A stretch of DNA of 64,000 nt from the NCBI GenBank assembly GCA_002371025.1, contig DFFQ01000207.1:3080-67079 (forward strand), given 5' to 3'. The stretch comes from Lachnospiraceae bacterium UBA3772 (GTDB taxonomy: Bacteria; Bacillota; Clostridia; Lachnospirales; Lachnospiraceae). How positions within the stretch are numbered: the stretch's first letter is position 1; the number at the start of each line of letters is the position of its first letter. Positions 1-6,557 of the stretch are shown piece by piece. The notes under the pieces are model-generated. The model searched no databases. It was not told where the DNA came from and saw nothing but the letters and a program-made list of their open reading frames with translations. Position numbers and translations under genes: made by a program.

Positions 1-60
1 AGTAAAGCAGATTCGGGAGTGATAAGAGGCGAGTATATTGAGGCGTATAGAAGTTTTTAA
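1..60 (+). CDS. C-terminal end of an unidentified protein (partial)
   Basis: Reading frame 1 is open from the first base for 19 codons (ending ...EYIEAYRSF) and stops at TAA 58-60. The gene starts left of the window, so it cannot be identified. The 109 bases after it hold a loosely repeated AT/GC mix (two imperfect 'atatggcg' units around 74-100) and no ORF, resembling the degenerate tail repeats seen after thiF, thiG and recQ. Confidence 0.35.
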   Translation, partial: SKADSGVIRGEYIEAYRSF

Positions 61-169
61 AACAACGTGATCATATGGCGAGACTGCGATGATATGGCGC
101 GGTGAAGTTGAGATAGCGTAGTAATGCTGGGAGGGTGTGGTAGCGTTGTTTTAGCGAGAAAGGAAGCAT

Positions 170-682
170 ATGGGAAATACATTAAAAAATTATTCAAAAG
201 AAGGTCAGAAGCTGCCTATGTTTGGGATAGGGCCTTACCTGATATATGGGATAGCATTTCTTAAGGCAGTGGTTATTGTCCTTACCTCGTATGTTTTTAA
301 AGTCGGCATTCTGGAGAATATCTGGGTATGGATTTTTCGTATTGCCGGCGGAATCGCTATTATACTAGGTATCGTCATTTGGTTTATTGGAGCGATGCGT
401 TCAGGGATGGATGAAAATATTACAGAAAATAAGCTTAAGACGGACGGGATTTATTCCTGGGTTAGAAATCCTATGTATACAGGCTGCTGGTTTATCATGA
501 TAGGAATCAGCTTTATGTGGCATAACTTTTGGATGCTTCCTATGATTTTAATAGACTGGGTAATATTTACGATTGTACTTAAGAATACAGAGGAAAAATG
601 GCTGCTTAATGTATATGGCAAAGACTACGAGGATTACAAAAAACGAGTTAATAGATGTATTCCGTGGATACCTAAAGAATAA
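170..682 (+). CDS. Isoprenylcysteine carboxyl methyltransferase (ICMT)-like integral membrane methyltransferase
   Basis: A 170-aa protein with three to four hydrophobic stretches (about 22-43, 51-75 and 103-137). Between them lies the family signature RNPMYTG (99-105), followed by the E-x2-L-x3-YG-x2-Y-x2-Y motif (141-156) and a final IPWIP. These are the SAM-binding landmarks of bacterial ICMT/PEMT-type (DUF1295-like) methyltransferases, which methylate lipids or small membrane-associated substrates. The substrate cannot be inferred. The AGAAAGGA ribosome site 5' of ATG 170 supports the start. The next gene follows after 36 bases, so the two may be co-transcribed. Confidence 0.8.
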   Translation: MGNTLKNYSKEGQKLPMFGIGPYLIYGIAFLKAVVIVLTSYVFKVGILENIWVWIFRIAGGIAIILGIVIWFIGAMRSGMDENITENKLKTDGIYSWVRNPMYTGCWFIMIGISFMWHNFWMLPMILIDWVIFTIVLKNTEEKWLLNVYGKDYEDYKKRVNRCIPWIPKE

Positions 683-718
683 TACTGGATACCGAAACGA
701 TAAGAAGGGGGATTTGTT

Positions 719-1228
719 ATGTATTACGGAAAAGTAAGAGGACAAAAGAGAAAACTTAAGATGTTACTTAAGAATATTGAAAAGATAGAACCTTATCAGA
801 AAATAGACGAAGCTTATGATAATAGATTTGATCACTTTCATGTTCCAAGTAATCCATGGATAGAAATGCCAAGGACTTCTTCGAAAATAAAAACTACGTT
901 TTGTGAAGCATGGATAAGAAAAACAGAAGAGATACTTAGAGCAAAACCAAAGGATTTAAAATTCTGCAAAGTTGTTTGTTGTTTGTCTATTCCTCATTTA
1001 TGGGATTCACAAATCATTATATTTTATGATCAGGAGTATTATGATCTATTTTGGAAACGCCGTGGTGATTATCAGGAATGGACAAGAATAAAAAACGGCA
1101 GATCATTGATCAAAGAAAGAAATATTGATACGGATTTAAAAGAATTATGTGTCGATGAGACAATCACAGATGAGGGGAAGAAATATATTTCATATATATG
1201 GTTTTATGGAGAAGTGAGAGAAGAATAA
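719..1228 (+). CDS. DUF3916-like protein of unknown function
   Basis: A 169-aa soluble, basic protein without signal peptide or membrane segment. Its central part (FHVPSNPW, then ...FCEAWI, PHLWDSQIIIFYD and YYDLFW) resembles what I remember of the DUF3916 family of Firmicutes; this assignment is from memory of the motif pattern and is not certain. An AGAAGGGGG ribosome site precedes ATG 719. No catalytic motif can be named. It is followed by a hairpin and a palindromic repeat copy, which probably end the transcription unit. Confidence 0.6.
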   Translation: MYYGKVRGQKRKLKMLLKNIEKIEPYQKIDEAYDNRFDHFHVPSNPWIEMPRTSSKIKTTFCEAWIRKTEEILRAKPKDLKFCKVVCCLSIPHLWDSQIIIFYDQEYYDLFWKRRGDYQEWTRIKNGRSLIKERNIDTDLKELCVDETITDEGKKYISYIWFYGEVREE

Positions 1229-1240
1229 GGGAATGAATCA

Positions 1241-1281
1241 ATGGCTCATTGACATCCTTCCGAATGATGTTAATGAGCCAT
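1241..1281 (+). terminator. Long hairpin downstream of the DUF3916 gene
   Basis: ATGGCTCATTGACATC (1241-1256) pairs with GATGTTAATGAGCCAT (1266-1281) with one G-T pair and a 9-nt loop. There is no T-run after it. The 3' arm is also the 5' arm of the neighbouring REP-like palindrome (1272-1305), so two mutually exclusive hairpins can form. Confidence 0.45.
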
Positions 1282-1305
1282 GGTCCCGGGGAGTATGGCT
1301 CATTT
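1272..1305 (+). repeat. REP-like palindrome, TGAGCC-arm class, short form, forward core
   Basis: Arms AATGAGCCA / TGGCTCATT around a TCCCGGGGAGT core. The outer GTTAAC ends are missing. It lies between the DUF3916 gene and the next membrane protein gene. Confidence 0.8.
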
Positions 1306-1348
1306 TCGGGAAGATTTCATTTTAAGCATGGTTTAAAGGAGTAGGACC

Positions 1349-2347
1349 GTGGGAAAAAATAAATGGAAGGGAAAAAGTAAAAGAAAGAATGGGGAATCTG
1401 GCGAAAAAAAGCTTCCAATAGGTGTGACATTATTGCTTATACTGCTTGGCAGCGTTGCATTTGTCATGTTTTGTGTGGGTACCGGGTTTATGATTGATGC
1501 GATCGTAGCTTTTAGTACCGGCGACGTGAAGTCTGGCGAAGTGGCAAAATATTTATGGAGAATAGCACCGGTAGGGATAATACATATTTTCTTTTTTATT
1601 GCATTTTGCCTGGATGGAATACCTGGTTTGAAAAAATCAAAGGAGGAATCCTATAGGGAAGATATTTGGGGGATATTTCTTATTGTAATGGCTTTTTCGG
1701 CAGTCGTATTGATGGCGCTGGCAGGGAGAAACGGCAGGGAGATGGATGGTATAATAGGGTTTTTGACCCTGCCTGCTATAGGTGTTTTAGTCACGCCTAA
1801 GATGGTTAAAAGTGAGTTGAATAAGATGAAGAAATGGGAAAGTTCATCGGTCGGGCTATCATTTGCAAAAGATGAGAAAAATATTTATAAAGTGAAAGAA
1901 CCTGTTTCATTTGAAAGAAGGCTCTTCTGGGAAGTGTTTAAGTATCAGATGAAGATGGCGTTGGGAGCAATTTTAATTATTACCGTTCTGATCATTATAG
2001 CAATACATAGAATAACTCATAAACCTCACTGGATAGGAAGGCATGCATATAGAGGGCCATTTTATTCATTTACTTTAATTGTAGGGGTATGTATATTTGC
2101 AATTCCGGCAGTTATAGTTTTTTTGACAAAGACAATTTACAAATTGAGTATCGTGAAGAGACAAAAATATAAAGCCTATCATGTTACGGCAAAAAGGGCG
2201 AATGATAAGGCTGTTATAGTTGAGTTCGGTAATAGAGTTAAAAGTTTTAAGTATCCTGTGTGCGTAGGTATAAGGAAAAAGAAGATCAATGATACAAAAG
2301 CGACTTTGATTCTGCTGCCGGATCTGGTAATGATCTTTCCGGATTAA
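1349..2347 (+). CDS. Polytopic membrane protein of unknown function
   Basis: A 332-aa protein starting at GTG 1349, chosen because AAAGGAG lies 8 bases upstream. A strongly basic N-terminus (residues 1-21) is followed by hydrophobic segments at about 24-46, 68-88, 108-126 and 133-150, a soluble part at about 155-200, and two more segments at about 203-222 and 240-262, then a basic C-terminal domain of about 70 residues. The layout suggests a cytoplasmic tail on a six-segment membrane protein. I recognise no family and see no catalytic motif. Confidence 0.65.
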   Translation: MGKNKWKGKSKRKNGESGEKKLPIGVTLLLILLGSVAFVMFCVGTGFMIDAIVAFSTGDVKSGEVAKYLWRIAPVGIIHIFFFIAFCLDGIPGLKKSKEESYREDIWGIFLIVMAFSAVVLMALAGRNGREMDGIIGFLTLPAIGVLVTPKMVKSELNKMKKWESSSVGLSFAKDEKNIYKVKEPVSFERRLFWEVFKYQMKMALGAILIITVLIIIAIHRITHKPHWIGRHAYRGPFYSFTLIVGVCIFAIPAVIVFLTKTIYKLSIVKRQKYKAYHVTAKRANDKAVIVEFGNRVKSFKYPVCVGIRKKKINDTKATLILLPDLVMIFPD

Positions 2348-2397
2348 AAGTGATTTGGAGTATGGTCCCGGGGGCAATGGTCCACTTTTATGTTAAC
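2346..2397 (+). repeat. REP-like palindrome, GGTCC 3' arm, decayed 5' arm, forward core
   Basis: Right half is intact (TGGTCCACTTTTATGTTAAC) with core TCCCGGGGGC. The left arm is degenerate (AAAAGTGATTTGG). It begins at the stop of the preceding membrane protein gene. Confidence 0.75.
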
Positions 2398-2509
2398 CTA
2401 AAGCTCGAGGGAGTGGCAAATTTTATGTTGATATATAAAATTAGCGATAAGGCTTTATATATGAAACCGGCAGATGTTGTTGTATCTGTATATCAAGGGG
2501 GAGAATAAA

Positions 2510-2980
2510 ATGAATATAACTTACAGCCGTCTTACGGCAAAACACTTAGATGCATTTATAAATATGAGGATTGCGCAGCTTACGGAAGAGTATGTTGTAA
2601 CGGGAAGAACAGTTCCTGAGGGAGTTGATCTTAAGCCAGCTTTAAAGTCTTATTATGAGAAGCATATGGCCGATGGAACATTTGTATCCTGGCTTGCTTT
2701 TGACGGGGATAAGATTATCGGAACCAGTGGAATGTCATTTGTGGAAAAACCTCCATATTTTTCCTGCCCAAGTGGAAGACTGGGGCTTCTTTCCAGCATG
2801 TTCACGGATAAAGAATATAGGAGAATGGGTATTGCAAAGGAGCTGTTAGGGAGAGTTGTTGCGGAGGCGAAGGATTATGGATGCGGGGCGGTGCAGATCA
2901 CAGCTTCGGATATGGGGGTTAAGCTTTATACAGATTTTGGATTTTCACATAATGGGAATTTCATGCAGTTTATACTATAA
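2510..2980 (+). CDS. GNAT family N-acetyltransferase
   Basis: A 156-aa protein with GNAT layout: N-terminal strand-helix, a beta strand pair around residues 65-85, then the acetyl-CoA loop RRMGIAKELL (about 106-115) and C-terminal LYTDFGF, where the conserved Tyr/Phe close the fold. The reaction is acetyl transfer from acetyl-CoA to an unknown amine. ATG 2510 is preferred over an in-frame ATG 36 bases upstream because AAGGGGGAG sits 6 bases before it. It is flanked by palindromic repeat copies on both sides. Confidence 0.8.
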   Translation: MNITYSRLTAKHLDAFINMRIAQLTEEYVVTGRTVPEGVDLKPALKSYYEKHMADGTFVSWLAFDGDKIIGTSGMSFVEKPPYFSCPSGRLGLLSSMFTDKEYRRMGIAKELLGRVVAEAKDYGCGAVQITASDMGVKLYTDFGFSHNGNFMQFIL

Positions 2981-2985
2981 TAACT

Positions 2986-3042
2986 GGTTAACATAAAAAT
3001 GGACCATGGTCCCGGAGGCAATGGTCCACTTTTATGTAAACC
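2986..3042 (+). repeat. REP-like palindrome, TGGACC class, full length, forward core
   Basis: GGTTAACATAAAAATGGACC ... GGTCC, then ACTTTTATGTAAACC, core TCCCGGAGGC. It starts 5 bases after the GNAT stop codon. Confidence 0.9.
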
Positions 3043-3113
3043 TAGAGCTCGCGGGAGTGGCTCATTTGATAGTGGCACGTTTTTTACTGAAGTATTTAAT
3101 GAAAGAGTGATTT

Positions 3114-3599
3114 ATGAAAAAGATAATTGTTATCGGCTGTCCGGGAGCAGGAAAAAGCTGCTTTTCAAGGCGGCTGAGAGATAAATACAATCTTCCACTT
3201 TACTATCTGGACATGATGTGGCATTTGCCGGACAGGACAAATGTTACCAAAGAGGAATTTGCTAAAAAGCTTGAAGAAATATTAAAAAAAGACAGTTGGA
3301 TCCTTGATGGGAATTATATAAGTACCATGGAAATGAGACTTAAATATTGCGATACAGTTTTTCTGCTGGATTATCCGTTGGACGTATGTTTAGATGGTGC
3401 GAGAAGAAGGATTGGTACAAAAAGGGAAGATATGCCATGGATGGAAGAGACATTTGATGAGGAATTTAAACAGTGGATCCTGGATTTCCCAGAGAAGCAG
3501 CTGCCGAGGGTGTATCAGTTGCTTCAGCAATATAAAGAAGGAAAAGAGATTCATATATTTAAGACAAGAGAAGAAGCGGATAAATATTTAGATGAGTGA
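3114..3599 (+). CDS. P-loop kinase-like protein, DNA topology modulation (FlaR) family
   Basis: A 161-aa protein with a Walker A motif GCPGAGKS at residues 8-15, then LDMMWHLPD (33-41), the WILDGNY motif (about 62-68) and an arginine-rich lid (RRRIG). This is the pattern of the adenylate-kinase-like 'topology modulation/FlaR' family, found widely as small ATP-binding proteins whose substrate is usually unknown. The stop codon overlaps the ribosome site of the next gene (the frames overlap by four bases if its upstream GTG is used), so translation of the two is probably coupled. Confidence 0.75.
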   Translation: MKKIIVIGCPGAGKSCFSRRLRDKYNLPLYYLDMMWHLPDRTNVTKEEFAKKLEEILKKDSWILDGNYISTMEMRLKYCDTVFLLDYPLDVCLDGARRRIGTKREDMPWMEETFDEEFKQWILDFPEKQLPRVYQLLQQYKEGKEIHIFKTREEADKYLDE

Positions 3600-3610
3600 G
3601 GAGATTTAAA

Positions 3611-4426
3611 ATGATTCAGTTTGGAATGCCAACGCTTATTGAAAATAAAACTTTAGAGGAAAATATAGCACTTTGCCATAGTCTGGGGCTTAAATTCATA
3701 GAACTTAATATGAATTTCCCGGAGTATCAGCTGGAGAGCCTTGAACAGACTGATAAACTGATAGAGGCGGCAGAGAAAGCAGGAATATATTATACGATAC
3801 ATTTGGATGAAAATTTAAATATCGCTGATTTTAACCAGCTGGTTACCGGAGCATATCTGGAAACGGTTCGCCGAACGATAGAAGTTGCAAAGAAACTTAT
3901 GGTTTTAAGGGATAGCTACGGAGACAGAAGCCAGCCTCTTACTCTAAATATGCATATGAACCATGGTATATTTATCACTTTGCCTGACAGGAAGGTGCAG
4001 ATGTATGATCGCGATTTTGACAGCTATATAAGGGCTTTCACAGATTTTCGAGCCAAGTGTGAGGAATGGATCGGCAGCAGTGACATTAAGATTGTTATTG
4101 AAAATACCGATGGTTTCAGGGATTATGAAAAAAAGGCTATAGAATATCTGCTTCAGAGTCCTGTCTTTGGTTTAACCTGGGATATAGGACATTCCAAAGC
4201 TACAGGGGAAAAGGATGTTTCATTTATAATGGAACATGAAGAGAAGCTGATTCATTTTCATATACATGATGGGAAAGAGAATCCGCCGAAGAATCATTTG
4301 GCGCTGGGAGATGGAGAGATTGATCTTTTAGAAAGACTTAAGCTGGCTGAAAAAAGAAATGCCAGATGTGTTCTTGAGACAAAGACAATCGAGGCGCTGA
4401 AAAAATCGGTAGAGTGGCTTGGTTGA
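3611..4426 (+). CDS. Sugar phosphate isomerase/epimerase (xylose isomerase-like TIM barrel)
   Basis: A 271-aa TIM-barrel protein of the AP-endonuclease-2/xylose isomerase superfamily. Likely metal ligands appear in order: HLDENL (early), VIENTDG (Glu), TWDIGHSKA (Asp, His), HIHDGK and VLETK near the end. Members isomerise or epimerise sugars and sugar phosphates using a divalent metal; the substrate is unknown. ATG 3611 is chosen because GTGAGGAG lies 7 bases upstream. The stop codon TGA 4424-4426 lies inside the GGTTGAC end of a palindromic repeat, so the repeat supplies the end of this protein. Confidence 0.8.
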   Translation: MIQFGMPTLIENKTLEENIALCHSLGLKFIELNMNFPEYQLESLEQTDKLIEAAEKAGIYYTIHLDENLNIADFNQLVTGAYLETVRRTIEVAKKLMVLRDSYGDRSQPLTLNMHMNHGIFITLPDRKVQMYDRDFDSYIRAFTDFRAKCEEWIGSSDIKIVIENTDGFRDYEKKAIEYLLQSPVFGLTWDIGHSKATGEKDVSFIMEHEEKLIHFHIHDGKENPPKNHLALGDGEIDLLERLKLAEKRNARCVLETKTIEALKKSVEWLG

Positions 4427-4477
4427 CATAAAAGTGGACCACACTCCCCGGGACCATGGTCCATTTTTATGTCAACC
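4421..4477 (-). repeat. REP-like palindrome, TGGACC class, full length, reverse core
   Basis: GGTTGACATAAAAGTGGACC ... GGTCCATTTTTATGTCAACC with core CTCCCCGGGACC. It contains the stop codon of the sugar isomerase gene. Confidence 0.9.
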
Positions 4478-4495
4478 ATTTTTGGGAGGAAGAGT

Positions 4496-5674
4496 ATGCT
4501 AGTTAGTATTGCGCTTATTATGATTTCAGGGCTGATCTTAGGATGGCTCTGCAAAAAGATAAAACTGCCAAGCTTAATAGGGATGCTGATCACGGGAATT
4601 GTGTTAGGTCCCTTTGTTTTAAATCTTATTGATCCGTCTATTCTTTCTATTTCAGCGGATATAAGGAAAATGGCTCTGATCATCATTTTAACGAGGGCGG
4701 GCTTAAGTCTTGATATTGCTGGACTAAAGAGAGTTGGAAGACCGGCTATTTTAATGTGCTTTGTTCCGGCGAGTTTTGAACTTATCGGAATGATCTGTTT
4801 TGCGCCAAAACTGCTGGGGATAACGGTACTTGAGGCTGCTATTATGGGAGCTGTTCTTGCAGCCGTTTCTCCTGCTGTAGTTGTGCCTAGAATGGTAAAA
4901 CTGATGGAAGAAGGCTATGGAAAGAGTAAGCAGATTCCACAGCTGATTCTTGCCGGGGCGTCAGTGGATGATGTCTATGTTATAGTTTTATTTACTACAT
5001 TCCTTGGAATGATCCAGGGAGGGGAAGTTTCGGTTGTAAGATTTGTAAATATTCCAGTCTCGATCATTCTTGGAATTATTATAGGAGTCCTTGCAGGATG
5101 GGCACTTTCTTTTTTATTTAAAATGATACATATGCGGGATACAGTGAAGATCATGATAATACTTTCGGTATCATTTTTGCTGGTATTCCTGGAGGATAGC
5201 TTAAAGACGGCGGTTACATTTTCAGCACTGATATCTATCATGTTTATTGGGGTTGCGATGCAGAAATACCGCAAGGCAGTGGCTTTAAGACTTCAGTCGA
5301 AGTTTAACAAGCTGTGGGTCATCGCGGAAATATTCCTGTTTGTTTTAGTGGGAGCGACTGTTGATATAAGCTACCTTAAGAATGTGGGAATTAAAGCGAT
5401 TTTAGTTATCTTTGGGGCACTGATTTTTAGAATGCTGGGGGTTTTTGTCTGCTTGCTTGGCACAAAGCTAAGTAGTAAAGAAAGGCTGTTTACCATGATG
5501 GCTTATACGCCAAAGGCGACGGTGCAGGCCGCAATCGGAGGAATCCCATTAAGCCTTGGACTTGGCTGTGGCAATATAGTCCTTACAGTGGCAATCCTTG
5601 CCATCGTGATCACAGCACCACTGGGAGCATTTGCAATAGACAGTACATATAAACGATTCTTAGAACAAAAGTAG
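4496..5674 (+). CDS. Cation:proton antiporter (CPA2, KefB/NhaS-like) membrane protein
   Basis: A 392-aa, very hydrophobic protein with about 11-12 membrane segments and no C-terminal TrkA domain. ASVDDVYVIV (about 154-163) and the preceding AAVSPAVVVP match the conserved core of monovalent cation:H+ antiporters of the CPA2 group, which exchange Na+ or K+ for protons across the cytoplasmic membrane. A longer frame begins at an ATG inside the upstream palindrome (4469), but GGGAGGAAG just before ATG 4496 fixes the start. The stop TAG shares its last base with the next palindrome. Confidence 0.85.
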   Translation: MLVSIALIMISGLILGWLCKKIKLPSLIGMLITGIVLGPFVLNLIDPSILSISADIRKMALIIILTRAGLSLDIAGLKRVGRPAILMCFVPASFELIGMICFAPKLLGITVLEAAIMGAVLAAVSPAVVVPRMVKLMEEGYGKSKQIPQLILAGASVDDVYVIVLFTTFLGMIQGGEVSVVRFVNIPVSIILGIIIGVLAGWALSFLFKMIHMRDTVKIMIILSVSFLLVFLEDSLKTAVTFSALISIMFIGVAMQKYRKAVALRLQSKFNKLWVIAEIFLFVLVGATVDISYLKNVGIKAILVIFGALIFRMLGVFVCLLGTKLSSKERLFTMMAYTPKATVQAAIGGIPLSLGLGCGNIVLTVAILAIVITAPLGAFAIDSTYKRFLEQK

Positions 5675-5728
5675 TTAACATAAAAGTGGACCTATGCCCC
5701 CGGGACTATGGTCCACTTTTATGTTAAC
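5674..5728 (-). repeat. REP-like palindrome, TGGACC class, full length, reverse core
   Basis: GTTAACATAAAAGTGGACC ... GGTCCACTTTTATGTTAAC, core GCCCCCGGGACT. The foot reads GTAG/TTAAC and the G of the antiporter stop TAG is the first base of the element. Confidence 0.95.
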
Positions 5729-5749
5729 CAAATTTAGTGAGAGAAAGTA

Positions 5750-5778
5750 TTGACAAACGATAGTTAGGCGTGTATAAC
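5750..5778 (+). promoter_or_regulatory. Promoter of the feo operon
   Basis: TTGACA (5750-5755), 17-base spacer, TATAAC (5773-5778). The first feoA lies about 140 bases downstream. The spacer and -10 overlap the inverted repeat TAGTTA-N8-TAACTA (5761-5780), well placed for repression. Confidence 0.75.
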
Positions 5779-5866
5779 TAATTGTGTTAGCACAGACTAA
5801 CTATTTTTATAGGTATGGGTTAGTTGGGCTAACCCTACTAAATATATGGCTTAGAAGAATCTAAGC
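5761..5866. promoter_or_regulatory. Cluster of DtxR-type inverted repeats upstream of feoA
   Basis: Four inverted repeats with TTAG/CTAA half sites: TAGTTA-N8-TAACTA (5761-5780), GTTAG-N6-CTAAC (about 5786-5801), GGGTTAG-N5-CTAACCC (5817-5835) and GCTTAGA-N4-TCTAAGC (5849-5866). DtxR/IdeR/MntR-type metalloregulators recognise TTAGGTTAG-like half sites, so an iron-responsive repressor of this family is the likely binder. This is inference from motif similarity. Confidence 0.55.
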
Positions 5867-5876
5867 ATATTTTTTT
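5849..5876 (+). terminator. Intrinsic terminator-like hairpin within the feo leader
   Basis: Stem GCTTAGA / TCTAAGC (7 bp, AGAA loop) followed by ATATTTTTTT. It lies between the promoter and feoA, so it may attenuate transcription as well as, or instead of, serving as an operator. Confidence 0.5.
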
Positions 5877-5920
5877 GAGTGATAGTTAGTTGCAACTTAT
5901 TGGAATTAGGAGGATGAATC

Positions 5921-6133
5921 GTGATGCCACTTATTTATGCAACTCCTGGAGAAGAGAACATTATTAAAAAAGTGGGAGGGAGTCCGGATGTGAAGAGACA
6001 TTTGGAGAATCTTGGATTCACACCTGGTGGTATGGTAACACTTGTTAATGTATTAGGTGGAAATGTCATTGTCAAAGTTAAAGAATCTCGAATTGCTTTA
6101 AATGAAGATATGGCAAGGAAGGTTATGATCTAG
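5921..6133 (+). CDS. feoA: FeoA domain protein (ferrous iron transport)
   Basis: A 69-70-aa SH3-like protein. MPLIYATPGEENIIKKVGG is followed by LENLGFTPGGMVTLVN and ESRIALNEDMARKVMI, the standard FeoA fold that binds the cytoplasmic part of FeoB. GTG 5921 and ATG 5924 are adjacent in-frame starts; AGGAGG at 5908-5913 is 7 bases from the GTG and 10 from the ATG, so either is possible. First gene of a feoA-feoA-feoB-companion operon behind a DtxR-type operator region. Two feoA copies are common in Clostridia. Confidence 0.88.
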   Translation: MMPLIYATPGEENIIKKVGGSPDVKRHLENLGFTPGGMVTLVNVLGGNVIVKVKESRIALNEDMARKVMI

Positions 6134-6222
6134 AAGAATTGGGTTGGATCAATAACGCAGTGATCATAGAAATGAAATATGACCACAAAAAAACAAAGTG
6201 TTAAAAAATGGAGGTAGAATTG

Positions 6223-6444
6223 ATGAACACGCTGAAAAATGCACAGGTTGGCAGCACGGTGAGTGTTGTGAAGCTGCATGGTGAAGGAGCAATTAAAAGA
6301 AGGATTATGGACATGGGAATTACAAGAGGTACGTCTATTTATGTTCGTAAGGTTGCACCTTTAGGAGATCCTATTGAGGTAACAGTAAGAGGTTATGAGC
6401 TTTCACTTAGAAAAGCAGATGCTGATCTGATCGAGATCGAATAA
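6223..6444 (+). CDS. feoA: FeoA domain protein, second copy
   Basis: A 73-aa FeoA-like protein: MNTLKNAQVGSTVSVVKL, then IKRRIMDMGITRGTSIYVRK and PLGDPIEVTVRGYELSLRK, close to the textbook FeoA pattern (LxxMGxxxGxxxxV...G.P..v.v.g..lalr). ATG 6223 is preferred because GGAGG (6210-6214) lies 8 bases upstream; an in-frame ATG at 6208 overlaps that site. It is more canonical than the first copy and directly precedes feoB, so it is probably the true FeoB partner. 113 bases of AT-rich spacer separate it from feoB. Confidence 0.9.
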   Translation: MNTLKNAQVGSTVSVVKLHGEGAIKRRIMDMGITRGTSIYVRKVAPLGDPIEVTVRGYELSLRKADADLIEIE

Positions 6445-6557
6445 AAATAACCTGAAATGAAGAAATAAAAAGATAAAAAAGTGCAAAACTTGAAGATAAA
6501 TGATCGAGAGTAGATAAAGTTCTAGATTCAACATAAGGTGGAAGGAGACTTGATAAA

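Noticed and set aside
2986-3184. Small peptide gene within the palindrome (MDHGPGG...)
   Set aside because: The peptide arises from the repeat itself in many places and no ribosome site precedes it.
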